Part shown: in pieces, positions 26,993 through 35,363 of the stretch
How the letters are laid out: each line of letters begins with the position of its first letter
Numbering within the stretch: the first letter of the stretch is position 1
Source: Alloalcanivorax mobilis
GTDB taxonomy: Bacteria; Pseudomonadota; Gammaproteobacteria; Pseudomonadales; Alcanivoracaceae
Length of the DNA: 64,000 nt
NCBI RefSeq assembly: GCF_002864685.1
Contig: NZ_NMQZ01000002.1
Span: 124,001-188,000, forward strand
Direction of reading: 5' to 3'
Notes under the pieces: generated by a model
Databases searched by the model: none
Told to the model about the DNA's origin: nothing
The model's input: the letters and a program-made list of their open reading frames with translations, nothing else
Program-made: the position numbers and the translations under genes

Positions 26993-27042
26993 TTGCACCT
27001 TTAGTGCAATATATAGGGCATGATTGTTGACCTGTCAATCAT
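26993..27042. promoter_or_regulatory. Two inverted-repeat operators flanking the transporter promoter
   Basis: TTGCAC/GTGCAA with a 5-bp spacer (26993-27009) sits directly downstream of the -10 of the minus-strand promoter. ATGATTG/CAATCAT with a 9-bp spacer (27020-27042) covers its -35. Both are perfect. They lie between the transporter and the TetR gene at 27169; the TetR protein is the likely ligand of at least one. Confidence 0.6.
27010..27038 (-). promoter_or_regulatory. Near-consensus sigma70 promoter of the ACS-type transporter gene
   Basis: On the minus strand TTGACA (27033-27038) and TATATA (27010-27015) are separated by exactly 17 bp. This is the strongest promoter seen by eye in the window. 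Inverted repeats cover both its start region and its -35. Confidence 0.7.
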
Positions 27043-27168
27043 CGTCGCCAGTTCGCGGGCTGGACTTGTGATGCGCGGCTGCCTAGGCTGGTTGTCCTTG
27101 CCAATTTTTATGCTTAATAGTCCCCTTCCGGTGCGTGTGGTGATGCCGGTGCAAGAAGGTCGAAAGCG

Positions 27169-27795
27169 ATGTCAAAGCCGGAAAAGAAGCCATCCCAGGG
27201 CGATGGCCGAGTGCTGAGAGCGGAACAAAATCGCCATAAAGTGGCGCAGGCGATGTTGGAATTATTGCGCGGCGGAGCGATTCAGCCGACCCGGGAGCAG
27301 GTCGCCAGGCAGGCTGCCTTGTCGTTGCGTACCGCTTACCATCATTTCGCCAATCTCGAAGCGCTCTATGAAGAAACATGCGAACTGCAATTTTCCACGA
27401 TTCATGATCTGGTGATCTGGAGGCCCGCGCCGCAGGAACGGTTTCCGGCACGCTTGGTGGCGTTGATGGATGTCCGAGCGGAACTCTACGAACAGATTAC
27501 GCCGGTACGTCGCAACGCCATGCTCTGGATTCACCGCTCGCCGGTGCTGGGCAAACGCATCGGGCAGTTGAATCAGGCATTGCGCAATCAGCTTGAGGCG
27601 GTGTTCGCGCCGCAGTGGGGAGATCTGGAAGGCATTGCCCACGAGCAAAGCCTGGATGCGGCGGAGGCAAGCGGCAGTTGGGAGGCCTGGGAATTCATGC
27701 GGGCCCGCAAGGGCTTTTCCCGAGAGCGGGCCTACCGAGCCATGTCGGCGGCCCTGGGCACCATCGCCCTCGGCGCGCTCCATTCTGAAAACTGA
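27169..27795 (+). CDS. TetR family transcriptional regulator
   Basis: 208 residues with AAGAAGG upstream. HTH at about residues 24-66 (VAQAMLELLRGG, then TREQVARQAALSLRTAYHHF, then LEALYEE). The C-terminal domain is of no recognised subtype. It is divergent from the MFS gene with a strong promoter and two inverted repeats between them. Its last codons (HSEN, stop) lie inside a CTGAAAA heptanucleotide array shared with another locus at 32285, so the C-terminus appears shaped by repeat insertion or expansion. Confidence 0.83.
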   Translation: MSKPEKKPSQGDGRVLRAEQNRHKVAQAMLELLRGGAIQPTREQVARQAALSLRTAYHHFANLEALYEETCELQFSTIHDLVIWRPAPQERFPARLVALMDVRAELYEQITPVRRNAMLWIHRSPVLGKRIGQLNQALRNQLEAVFAPQWGDLEGIAHEQSLDAAEASGSWEAWEFMRARKGFSRERAYRAMSAALGTIALGALHSEN

Positions 27796-27808
27796 AAACT
27801 GAAAACTG
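27785..27808. repeat. CTGAAAA heptanucleotide tandem array, 3.4 copies
   Basis: Three full CTGAAAA units plus CTG. The array contains the stop codon of the TetR gene (TGA at 27793-27795) and ends one base before the convergent RIO-kinase stop codon. The same unit recurs at 32285-32319. Confidence 0.85.
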
Positions 27809-28660
27809 TTACTCCTGCGAATCCCGCAGCCGTTCCAGCCGTTCCTGCTCCTCGTCGAACGCGGCTTTGATCTCCGCCAGCACATCCCCCACGTTGGCGG
27901 CGCGGGTGTCCTCTTCGACCTGGCCGGTCAGCGGGCTGTCCGGGTGCAAGTCGCCACTTTCGTAGAGCGCCCAGATCTCCCGGCCGTACTGGCTTTGCAA
28001 CAGCTCCGGTGCGAACTGGCCGTAGTAGCGCCTCATGTTGTCCACATCGCGCAGGAAAAACGCCTCGGCCTGATTGTTGGCCGCCGCGTTCACCGCCTGA
28101 GGCAGGTCAATCACCACCGGGCCGTAATCGTCCACCAGTACGTTGAATTCAGAGAGGTCCCCGTGCACCAGGCCGGCGCACAGCATCAGCACCACGTAGT
28201 GCATCATCAGCGCATGATCCTCCAGGGCCTGCTCCTCGCTCATCACCACCTCGCTGAGGCGCGGCGCCACATCGCCGGCGTCGTCGGTGATCAGCTCCAT
28301 CAGCAACACACCCTCAAGAAGATCGTAGGGCTTGGGCACGCGCACCCCGGCGGCGGACACCCGGCGCAGGGCATCCACTTCCGCGGTCTGCCAGATTTTC
28401 TCTTGCTGATCGCGGCCGAACTTGGAGCCTTTCTGCATCGCCCGGGTGCGCCGCCCGCTGCGCACCTTGCGGCCTTCCTGGTAATGCACGGCCTGTTTGA
28501 AGCCGCGTTTCGCGGCCTCCTTATAGACTTTCGCGCAGCGCACCGCCTCGCCGCAGCGCACCATATAGATGTCGGCTTCCTTGCCGCTCATAAGGCGGCC
28601 GATGACCTCGTCAATGAGACCATCCTCCACCAGCGGTTGTAAGCGTTTCGGGGTTTTCAT
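27809..28660 (-). CDS. RIO1-like atypical serine protein kinase
   Basis: 283 residues from the ATG at 28660 ([10 protein letters not shown]), which has AGGGCGG upstream. Kinase features: K44 in CAKVYK for ATP, the catalytic loop [11 protein letters not shown] (D168, N173) and the metal-binding D185 in IDLPQAV. The basic stretch [15 protein letters not shown] is typical of bacterial RIO proteins. In eukaryotes and archaea RIO kinases act in ribosome maturation; the bacterial role is poorly defined. Stand-alone, convergent with the TetR gene. Confidence 0.88.
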   Translation of the reverse strand: MKTPKRLQPLVEDGLIDEVIGRLMSGKEADIYMVRCGEAVRCAKVYKEAAKRGFKQAVHYQEGRKVRSGRRTRAMQKGSKFGRDQQEKIWQTAEVDALRRVSAAGVRVPKPYDLLEGVLLMELITDDAGDVAPRLSEVVMSEEQALEDHALMMHYVVLMLCAGLVHGDLSEFNVLVDDYGPVVIDLPQAVNAAANNQAEAFFLRDVDNMRRYYGQFAPELLQSQYGREIWALYESGDLHPDSPLTGQVEEDTRAANVGDVLAEIKAAFDEEQERLERLRDSQE

Positions 28661-28776
28661 GCCGCCCTTATACGCTATTTGCGCCGTCACCACATCCATG
28701 GCGCGGGGCGGGTTTATGCGTTGGGCGTTTAACGCTAGTCTGGCGGGCCCGGACCAAACCAGAGGTAGTGTGCTCC

Positions 28777-29844
28777 ATGGCCGCATCCCTGACCTTCCTG
28801 CTAGGAATTCGTTATCCGATCATCCAGGCGCCGATGGTCGGCGTGTCCACGCCGGAGCTGGCGGCGGCGGTGTCCAATGCCGGCGGTCTCGGCTCGATCG
28901 GCATTGGCGCCTGCGACGTACCGGCTGCCCGCCGCATGATCGAGGAGACCCGGGCACTCACCGGACAGCCCTTCAATGTGAATCTGTTCTGCCACCGGCC
29001 GGCGGTGGCGGATGCGGCCCGGGAGGCGGCCTGGTTACAGCATCTGCGCCCGCTGTTCGAAGAGTTCGGTGCCACGCCGCCGGCCGCGTTGGCGGAAATT
29101 TACACCAGTTTCGTGGTCGACGAGGCGATGCTGGCCTTGCTGCTGGAGCTGCGCCCGGCGGTGGCCAGCTTCCACTTCGGGCTGCCGCCGACGCCCTGGA
29201 TCGCGGCCCTGCGCGAAGCCGGGGTGGTGACCCTGGCCTGCGCCACCACGCCCGCCGAGGCGGCGCGCATCGAGGACGCCGGCGTTGACGCCATCGTCGC
29301 CCAGGGCGCCGAGGCCGGCGGCCATCGCGGGGTGTTCGAGCCCGAGCACGGCGACGCCTGCATCGGCACCCTGGCGCTGGTGCGGCTGATTGCCGGCGGC
29401 ACCCGGCGGCCGGTGATCGCCGCCGGCGGCATCATGGACGGCGCCGGCATCGCCGCCGCGATGGCGTTGGGAGCGGCCGGCGCGCAGTTGGGCACGGCCT
29501 TTGTGTTGAGTCCGGAATCCGCCGCCAATCAAGCCTACCGGGACGCCCTGAGCGGCCCGCGCGCGCAGCACACCGCCATTACCTCGGCGATTTCCGGTCG
29601 CCCGGCGCGCGGCCTGATCAACCGTATGCACAGCGAAGTCGGCGTGCCTGGCGCGCCGCGGGCCCCGGATTACCCGATTGCCTACGACGCCGGCAAGGCG
29701 CTCAACGCCGCCGCCAGTGCCGCCGGCAGCGATCAGTTCGCGGCCCAGTGGGCCGGGCAGGGCGCAGCGCTGGCCCGGGCTCTGCCCGCCGCCGAATTGA
29801 TCGACGTGCTGGTGCGCGAATGGCAGCAGGCCGGGGTTCCGTGA
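28777..29844 (+). CDS. Nitronate monooxygenase (2-nitropropane dioxygenase family)
   Basis: 355 residues from the ATG at 28777. FMN-dependent TIM barrel: [20 protein letters not shown] at the N-terminus, the catalytic His H183 in GAEAGGHRG, the phosphate-binding [11 protein letters not shown] and [14 protein letters not shown]. Class I enzymes oxidise alkyl nitronates such as propionate-3-nitronate and protect against these toxins. It is convergent with no gene and starts 117 bp from the divergent RIO kinase start. No operon partner. Confidence 0.87.
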   Translation: MAASLTFLLGIRYPIIQAPMVGVSTPELAAAVSNAGGLGSIGIGACDVPAARRMIEETRALTGQPFNVNLFCHRPAVADAAREAAWLQHLRPLFEEFGATPPAALAEIYTSFVVDEAMLALLLELRPAVASFHFGLPPTPWIAALREAGVVTLACATTPAEAARIEDAGVDAIVAQGAEAGGHRGVFEPEHGDACIGTLALVRLIAGGTRRPVIAAGGIMDGAGIAAAMALGAAGAQLGTAFVLSPESAANQAYRDALSGPRAQHTAITSAISGRPARGLINRMHSEVGVPGAPRAPDYPIAYDAGKALNAAASAAGSDQFAAQWAGQGAALARALPAAELIDVLVREWQQAGVP

Positions 29845-29968
29845 CCGGCTTCACAAATGGCGAACCGCCGCCCGGTGGGTCGCATTTCTGACATACCAGA
29901 CTGCCAGAGTCGGGCGTTCCAGGGCTTCGGCCCCAATACCAAAACACCTCTGGAACGGACCCTTCAAA

Positions 29969-31339
29969 ATGCCTCTTTCCTTGTCCTTACGGCGCTGCCT
30001 GGCCGGCGCGTTGCTGATCTCCTGTGGCCAGACCCTGGCGGCGTCGGCGGAGCTGACCGCCCGTGCTTTTCGTTATCATGGCCCCGGTGCGCCGGTGTTG
30101 GTGGTGGCCCACCGCGCCGATTGGCGGGCGGCGCCGGAAAACTCCCTGGCCGCGATCCGCTCCGCCATCGATAAACGCATTCCCATGGTCGAGATTGATG
30201 TGCGCATGAGCGCCGATGGCGAGATGGTGCTGATGCACGACGGCTCGGTGGATCGCACCACCAATGGCCACGGGGCGGTGTCGGCGATGACCCTGGCGCA
30301 GATCAAGGCGCTGCGTCTGAAACAGGGCCTCGGCGGTGATCAGGCGCCATTGACCGACGAGACCGTGCCAACGCTGGCGGAGGTGATGGCCCTGAGCAAG
30401 GGCCGCATCATGCTGCAGATCGATAAAGCCTGGGCGCTTCGAGAGCCGATCTACCAACTGCTGACGGCGGCCAACATGGTCAACCAGGTGGTGTTCAAGA
30501 GCGACGCCGACCCGGCTCAGGCCCAGGCGTTCATGCGCCGCGACCCGCGCATTCTTTACATGCACATCGTCAACGATGACAACGCCGGGGATTTTTATGC
30601 CTTCGGCGATCCCATGCCACAGGCGTTCGAAATCAACTACGACCGCCTCACCGATGAGCAGATCCAGCCTGCCTACATCGATGATGTGCGACGCAATGCG
30701 CGCATTTTCGCCAATACCATGTGGGAAGGGTTGTCCGCGGGCTACACTGATGAAGCCTCGCTGCGCGACCCGGCATTGGGCTGGAAAACGGTGATCGAAC
30801 GTCACCACGCCAGTGTGATTCAGACCGACAACCCGGTGGCGCTGATGGACTATCTCACACCGGCCTGGCCCCACCGCTGGCTCAATAACGCGGACGTGGT
30901 GATTCAGGCGGAGGATTACGTCACCGACGGCAAGGACGAGGGTTACCACGACCAGGACGACGAAAACCGTGGCGGCGACGTGTACCGCCCTTATGAGGGC
31001 GTTGATGTCTGCAACCAGGAAGGGGCCATCAATCTGTGCTGGATTCGGGCTGGCGAGTGGGCCGTCTACCGCTTCCAGGTGCCGCGCAGCGGCTATTATC
31101 ACGTTGAGGCGCGGGTCTCATCGCCCTACAACCCCGCTGGCCGGTTCACCCTGGAATTCGATGACGACGGCGCTCCGCTGGACGTCGCGGTGGCGACCAC
31201 CACGTCGCACGATGCCTTTGAGTCGCAGCCGGCGGGCGGCCGTTACTTCGGGCGCGGCGAGCACCAATTGCGCTTTCATGTGAGCGAGGGTGAGTACCAG
31301 AATTTCAACGTGGACTATTTCAAACTGACCCGACGCTAG
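29969..31339 (+). CDS. Secreted glycerophosphodiester phosphodiesterase with CBM6-like C-terminal domain
   Basis: 456 residues. A signal peptide covers residues 1 to about 27. The GDPD barrel carries the catalytic HR pair (H48, R49), E57 in APENS, E75/D77 in MVEIDVRM and H90 in LMHDGSVDRTTNG. From about residue 310 a beta-sandwich begins with VIQAEDYV and includes GAINLCWIRAGEWAVYRFQV and GYYHVEARV, the pattern of family 6 carbohydrate-binding modules. GDPDs release sn-glycerol-3-phosphate from deacylated phospholipids; the CBM may tether it to glycans. It ends shortly before the FMN riboswitch. Confidence 0.85.
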   Translation: MPLSLSLRRCLAGALLISCGQTLAASAELTARAFRYHGPGAPVLVVAHRADWRAAPENSLAAIRSAIDKRIPMVEIDVRMSADGEMVLMHDGSVDRTTNGHGAVSAMTLAQIKALRLKQGLGGDQAPLTDETVPTLAEVMALSKGRIMLQIDKAWALREPIYQLLTAANMVNQVVFKSDADPAQAQAFMRRDPRILYMHIVNDDNAGDFYAFGDPMPQAFEINYDRLTDEQIQPAYIDDVRRNARIFANTMWEGLSAGYTDEASLRDPALGWKTVIERHHASVIQTDNPVALMDYLTPAWPHRWLNNADVVIQAEDYVTDGKDEGYHDQDDENRGGDVYRPYEGVDVCNQEGAINLCWIRAGEWAVYRFQVPRSGYYHVEARVSSPYNPAGRFTLEFDDDGAPLDVAVATTTSHDAFESQPAGGRYFGRGEHQLRFHVSEGEYQNFNVDYFKLTRR

Positions 31340-31407
31340 CCCGGCCCACGCTTTCCTCCATCGCCGCTTGTGCGTACTATAGCGCCCGGCCGCTGAAGGC
31401 GGCCTCT

Positions 31408-31569
31408 GTTCTCAGGGCGGGGTGCAAGTCCCCACCGGCGGTGATGGCGCAAGCCTAAGCCCGCGAGCGCCCGATGCTTCCTTCCGGTTTCGCCGGGGGC
31501 GGGAAGGTCGGGGTCAGCAGATTCGGTGTGAATCCGAAGCCGACGGTAACAGTCCGGATGAAAGAGAAC
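31408..31569 (+). ncRNA. FMN riboswitch (RFN element)
   Basis: All conserved blocks are present: GTTCTCAGGGCGGGGTGCAA at the 5' end, CCCCACCGGCGGTGAT, AGCCCGCGAGCGC, GGTCAGCAGATTCGGTG, CCGAAGCCGACGGT and GGATGAAAGAGAAC. Stem P1 pairs GTTCTC (31408-31413) with GAGAAC (31564-31569). A hairpin CGGCGC (31569-31574)/GCGCCG (31597-31602) shares its first base with P1 and could be the expression platform. It lies 113 bp upstream of ribH and should lower ribH expression when FMN is plentiful. Confidence 0.95.
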
Positions 31570-31682
31570 GGCGCCATGGAGGATTGTCAGTGGTGCGCGC
31601 CGGCGTGGGTCGGTGGGTCGCTGTGCTCTCTGGTTCCGCATGCCCTGATTCTGGTGTTAACCGATCTCCGTTGAGGACGACC

Positions 31683-32180
31683 ATGAATCAGACCTTCCCG
31701 TTATCGCTTTCCGAATCCACCCGCGCCCAGCGCATCGCTTTTATTCAGGGCCATTGGCATGGCGACATCGTTGGCCGTGCCCGCGAGGCGTTTTTCGCCG
31801 AGCTGGCCGGGCAGGGCATCAGTGAGTATCAGGTGGACGTGTTTACCGTTTCCGGTGCCTACGAAATTCCCCTGCAGGCCCAGGTGCTGGCCGCGAGCGG
31901 CCGCTACGGCGCCATCGTGTGCGCGGGGCTGGTGGTGGACGGCGGGCTCTACCGCCATGAATTCGTCGCCCAGGCGGTGATCGAGGGCATGATGCGCGTG
32001 CAACTGGACAGCGGCGTGCCGGTGATCTCGGCGGTGCTGACGCCGCATCACTTCCATGAGCACGAAACCCACCAGGCGTTCTTCAGCGAGCACTTCGTGA
32101 GCAAGGGCCGGGAAGCCGCCCAGGCCTGCCTGCAAACCCTGGAGAACCACCACCGTTTGCGAACGTTGAGCGAGCGCTGA
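31683..32180 (+). CDS. ribH: 6,7-dimethyl-8-ribityllumazine synthase, RibH2-like
   Basis: 165 residues from the ATG at 31683, with GAGGA upstream. It joins 5-amino-6-ribitylaminouracil and dihydroxybutanone phosphate in riboflavin synthesis. Visible: IAFIQGHWHGDIV, VFTVSGAYEIPLQAQVL, YGAIVCAGLVVDGGLYRHEFVAQAV split across the core, and the His pair in TPHHFHEH. The Trp in GHWHGDIV and the overall form resemble type II (RibH2) enzymes of Brucella and Mesorhizobium, which are also riboswitch-controlled. No other rib gene is adjacent, so a second housekeeping copy probably exists elsewhere. Confidence 0.9.
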   Translation: MNQTFPLSLSESTRAQRIAFIQGHWHGDIVGRAREAFFAELAGQGISEYQVDVFTVSGAYEIPLQAQVLAASGRYGAIVCAGLVVDGGLYRHEFVAQAVIEGMMRVQLDSGVPVISAVLTPHHFHEHETHQAFFSEHFVSKGREAAQACLQTLENHHRLRTLSER

Positions 32181-32284
32181 ACAGCGCACCCCGGTGCCTC
32201 ACCAGTGCTCCTGCTGCTCCTCGAAGGCCGCGCCGCCCACACGGTGCAGAAACCAGACACAAAAAGGCGAAGCCCCGCCAATCA

Positions 32285-32333
32285 CTGAAAACTGAAAACT
32301 GAAAACTGAAAACTGAAAACCGGAAACCGGAAA
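32285..32333. repeat. CTGAAAA (x5) plus CCGGAAA (x2) heptanucleotide array
   Basis: Five perfect CTGAAAA units (32285-32319) run into two CCGGAAA variants (32320-32333). The array ends one base before the stop codon of the convergent antiporter gene. Same unit as at 27785-27808. The remaining gap 32181-32284 holds no gene. Confidence 0.85.
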
Positions 32334-32334
32334 C

Positions 32335-33975
32335 CTACAACAACCGCGCTTCCTGCAGATCCACCCGACGAACCAGCTCCCGGGCCAGCTCGTCGGAGAT
32401 GCGCCGCCGGCGCGCCAGCTTAAAGAACTCGTCGCGGGAGGCGGCCAGGGCGGCCAGCCGCATTTGCCGCTCGATGTGCCGCTGGCGCTGCACGCGTTCG
32501 GCGTCCACGTCCTGGGCGATGCCACCGGTGGCCAGTTGTTGCAGCCCTTCCATGACCCGGCCGGCGACGTCGGTATAAAGCTGTGGGTCGTCGTTGGGGT
32601 TCCGCCGAGTCAATTCATGCAGGCTGGCCTCCACCGCCTTCACCGCCGCCTGGCGGGCGGCTTCGTTGGCGAGATCTTCCTGACGGTGGTGTTCGGTTTC
32701 CGGTGGCAGCTCCAGGCCTTTGAGCATTCTTGGCAGCCCGACGCTGGCGGCGATCAGGGAAATGATGATCACCATGGCGGCCAGAAAAATGGCCAGGTCG
32801 CGCCCCGGCAGCGGGCTGCCGTCGTTGAGCACCAGCGGCAGGGTAAGCACGCCGGCCAGGGTGATGGCGCCGCGCACCCCGGCCAGGGAAATCGCGCCGA
32901 TCATGCGCAGGCTGGTTTCCGGCACCGGCTCGCCGCGGCGTCGCGCCAGCCATTGGCTCACGCGCAGCGACAACCACACCCAGGTAAAGCGCAGCACCGC
33001 CAGGGCGACGTTGATTGCCAGGGCGTAGACCACCAGCCACCAGGGGTTGAGGTGGCCGGCCTCCTGGACCACGCGCACCGCGCCGTCGAGGATGTCCGGC
33101 AATTGTTCGCCGAGCAGTACGAAGATGATGCCGTTCAAGGTGAACTGCACGGTGTTCCACACCGCGCTGCGCTGCATGCGCGTGGAGGCCAGGGCGCGGC
33201 CGGAAAGCTCCGCGTAACTCATGGTGATGCCCGCCGCCACCGCCGCCAGAATGCCGGAGGCGCCGAGATGCTCGGCGAGCGCGTAGGCGCCAAAAGGGAT
33301 CAGCAGGCTAAGCAGGATCTGCGAACCGGGTTCCTCGCCAAAGCGCTGGCTGAACAACCCCTTGGCGAAGGTGATCGACCAGGTCAGCCCGGCGCCCAGG
33401 GCAATGCCGCCCAGCGCCACCCACAGAAACGACAGCGTCGCCGAGGTCACCGAGAACACGCCGGTGACCGCCGCCGCCACCGCGAAACGGAACGCCACCA
33501 GACCGCTGGCGTCGTTGAGCAGGGATTCGCCCTCCAGGATGTGCATGATGCGTTTGGGCACCGGCACCCGTTGGGTAATCGCCGACACCGCCACCGGGTC
33601 GGTGGGCGAGACGATGGCGGCCAGGGCGAACGCCACCGGCAACGGCAGGGTCGGGATCATCCAGTGGATCATGAAACCCAGCCCCACCACCGTGACGATC
33701 ACCAGGCCCAGAGCCAATTCCAGAATGGTGACGCGGTCGCGCAGCAGGCCCTCCTTGGGGATGCGCCAGCCATCCAGGAACAACAGCGGCGGCAAGAACA
33801 AGAAGAAGAAAAATTCCGGTTCCAGTTCCACGCCACGGTCGAACACCCCGGCGATCACCGCGCCCAGAGCGATCTGCACCAGCGGCAACGGTAATGGAAC
33901 CGGCAGCGCCCGGCTGATCATGCCGCTGACCATTACCGCGATCAGCATTGCCAGTGAAACGGTTATCGCGTCCAA
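32335..33975 (-). CDS. CPA1-family Na+/H+ antiporter
   Basis: 546 residues from a TTG at 33975, preferred because AAGGAG lies 8 nt upstream and the protein then opens MDAITVSLAMLIAV; an ATG at 34023 adds 16 residues without a good site. About 12 membrane segments carry the CPA1 motifs LPPLLFLDGWRI, AIVSPTDPVAVSAI (ion-binding Asp) and LEGESLLNDASGLV. A cytoplasmic tail of about 150 charged residues (coiled-coil-like, RQRHIERQMRLAALAASRDE) follows. It should exchange Na+ or K+ for protons for pH and salt control. Confidence 0.88.
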   Translation of the reverse strand: MDAITVSLAMLIAVMVSGMISRALPVPLPLPLVQIALGAVIAGVFDRGVELEPEFFFFLFLPPLLFLDGWRIPKEGLLRDRVTILELALGLVIVTVVGLGFMIHWMIPTLPLPVAFALAAIVSPTDPVAVSAITQRVPVPKRIMHILEGESLLNDASGLVAFRFAVAAAVTGVFSVTSATLSFLWVALGGIALGAGLTWSITFAKGLFSQRFGEEPGSQILLSLLIPFGAYALAEHLGASGILAAVAAGITMSYAELSGRALASTRMQRSAVWNTVQFTLNGIIFVLLGEQLPDILDGAVRVVQEAGHLNPWWLVVYALAINVALAVLRFTWVWLSLRVSQWLARRRGEPVPETSLRMIGAISLAGVRGAITLAGVLTLPLVLNDGSPLPGRDLAIFLAAMVIIISLIAASVGLPRMLKGLELPPETEHHRQEDLANEAARQAAVKAVEASLHELTRRNPNDDPQLYTDVAGRVMEGLQQLATGGIAQDVDAERVQRQRHIERQMRLAALAASRDEFFKLARRRRISDELARELVRRVDLQEARLL

Positions 33976-34157
33976 TGCTTGGGCTCCTTGCTGGGCATGG
34001 AAAGGTGGCGATGACGGCGCCATTGCAACCGCCGATTCTACGGCGCCGGGAGCGTGCGACGGTAGGCATGGGCAAAAAAAGATCGGTCTCCGGAGGTCGG
34101 CGCGCACGCCGCGTGGGCATCGGTGAACGGCAAACGATGGGCGAGGGAAGCGTGCCG

Positions 34158-34820
34158 ATGTGGAAAAAATATTATCTGGCGGGGCTGGGCCTGCTGTTAC
34201 TGATCGAATTCGCGGTGCTGGCGATCCACCCCAGCGACCGGTCCGATTGGTTGCTGGAAAACACTTTGCTGGTTGTCTTCGTGATCGCGCTGGCGCTCTC
34301 GTATCGTCGCCTGCCGCTGTCGGCTTTGTCCTATACGCTGATCTTCGTGTTTCTGTTCCTGCATGAAATCGGCGCTCATTACACCTACGCCAAGGTGCCC
34401 TACGAAGCGTTTTTCCAGGATACCCTGGGGGTCAGCGTCAATGGCCTGATGGGCTGGCAGCGCAACCAGTTCGATCGGCTACTGCACTTTGGTTATGGTC
34501 TGCTGTTCGCCTGGCCGTTGCGAGAATCCCTGTGTCGCATGGCGGGCCTCTCCGGCGGCTGGGGGCACTTCTTCGCCCTGGCCCTGGTGATGGCCACCTC
34601 GATGCTGTACGAACTGATCGAGTGGCTGGCCGCCGAGATGTTCGGCGACGGTCTGGGCATGGCGTTTCTCGGAACCCAGGGTGACGTCTGGGACGCCCAC
34701 AAAGACATGGCGCTGGCCACGGTCGGCGCGCTCATCGCGATTGCCCTGGCGTTGCTGCCCTTACTATGGCGGCGCGCGGCCCACCCGCCCACCGCACACT
34801 CATTACCTCAGGAGAAATGA
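34158..34820 (+). CDS. DUF2238 (YjdF-like) integral membrane protein
   Basis: 220 residues from the ATG at 34158, behind GAGGGAA. Five or six membrane helices, with the conserved HEIGAHYTYAKVP, FDRLLHFGYGLL and YELIEWLAAEMFGDG, then TQGDVWDAHKDM. These His/Asp/Glu blocks define DUF2238. Function unknown; the conserved polar residues in the membrane suggest metal or proton handling. It overlaps the downstream lipoprotein gene by 4 nt. Confidence 0.82.
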   Translation: MWKKYYLAGLGLLLLIEFAVLAIHPSDRSDWLLENTLLVVFVIALALSYRRLPLSALSYTLIFVFLFLHEIGAHYTYAKVPYEAFFQDTLGVSVNGLMGWQRNQFDRLLHFGYGLLFAWPLRESLCRMAGLSGGWGHFFALALVMATSMLYELIEWLAAEMFGDGLGMAFLGTQGDVWDAHKDMALATVGALIAIALALLPLLWRRAAHPPTAHSLPQEK

Positions 34821-35320
34821 TCGTGATCGCTTTCCCGTCCAAACCCGTCCGGCTGATGCTGATCCTGCCGTTGCTGCTCAGCGCCTGCGCGATCTGGCCG
34901 GGCAATAAGGCCCCGGCCGAGCCCACGGCGATTCGCTACCAGGCCGGGGCCTGTTTTGGCACTTGCCCGCAGTTCGAGTACCGCATCGACGCCGACGGCA
35001 ATGCCACCTTCAATGGCCAGCGCTTTACTAAGATCACCGGCGAACATCCGGCGCCCGGTGACCGGGCCACCTTTAAGCGCTTGCGCGGCCTCCTCGCTTC
35101 CGCCCGCCCGGCCGATGGCGACCGGGTGATCGGACCGAACGATTGCCAGCGTTTCGCCACCGACCACCCCGGCATTACGGTGGTCTGGGAAGAGCCCGCC
35201 GGCGAGCGCCGCCTGACCTACAACACCGGTTGCCATGACGCGCGCTATCAGGCGCTGCGTGACACCCTCGACGAGGCCCGCCAGGCCCTGCCGGTGGAAG
35301 CGTTGACCGGACGCCCCTGA
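34817..35320 (+). CDS. DUF6438-like lipoprotein
   Basis: 167 residues from the ATG at 34817, which overlaps the upstream stop as ATGA; a GTG at 34823 is better spaced from AGGAG and may be the true start. Signal peptide with lipobox LLLSAC. The mature part has ACFGTCPQFEYRIDADGNATF, where two Cys flank FGT, then NDCQRF and NTGCHD, which suggests two disulfides. The CFGxCP block is the DUF6438 pattern from memory. Function unknown; it probably acts in the periplasm or outer membrane. Confidence 0.72.
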   Translation: MIVIAFPSKPVRLMLILPLLLSACAIWPGNKAPAEPTAIRYQAGACFGTCPQFEYRIDADGNATFNGQRFTKITGEHPAPGDRATFKRLRGLLASARPADGDRVIGPNDCQRFATDHPGITVVWEEPAGERRLTYNTGCHDARYQALRDTLDEARQALPVEALTGRP

Positions 35321-35363
35321 GCGGCGCGTTTTTCCGCCGCTGCGAATCCAACAAGGAGCAGCG

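Noticed and set aside
27785-32333. CRISPR array from the CTGAAAA repeats
   Set aside because: The units are 7 bp and directly adjacent with no spacers, and there are no cas genes.
32464-33894. Plus-strand ORF of 476 codons opposite the antiporter
   Set aside because: His/Gln/Arg-rich shadow of a membrane-protein gene with clear CPA1 motifs on the other strand.
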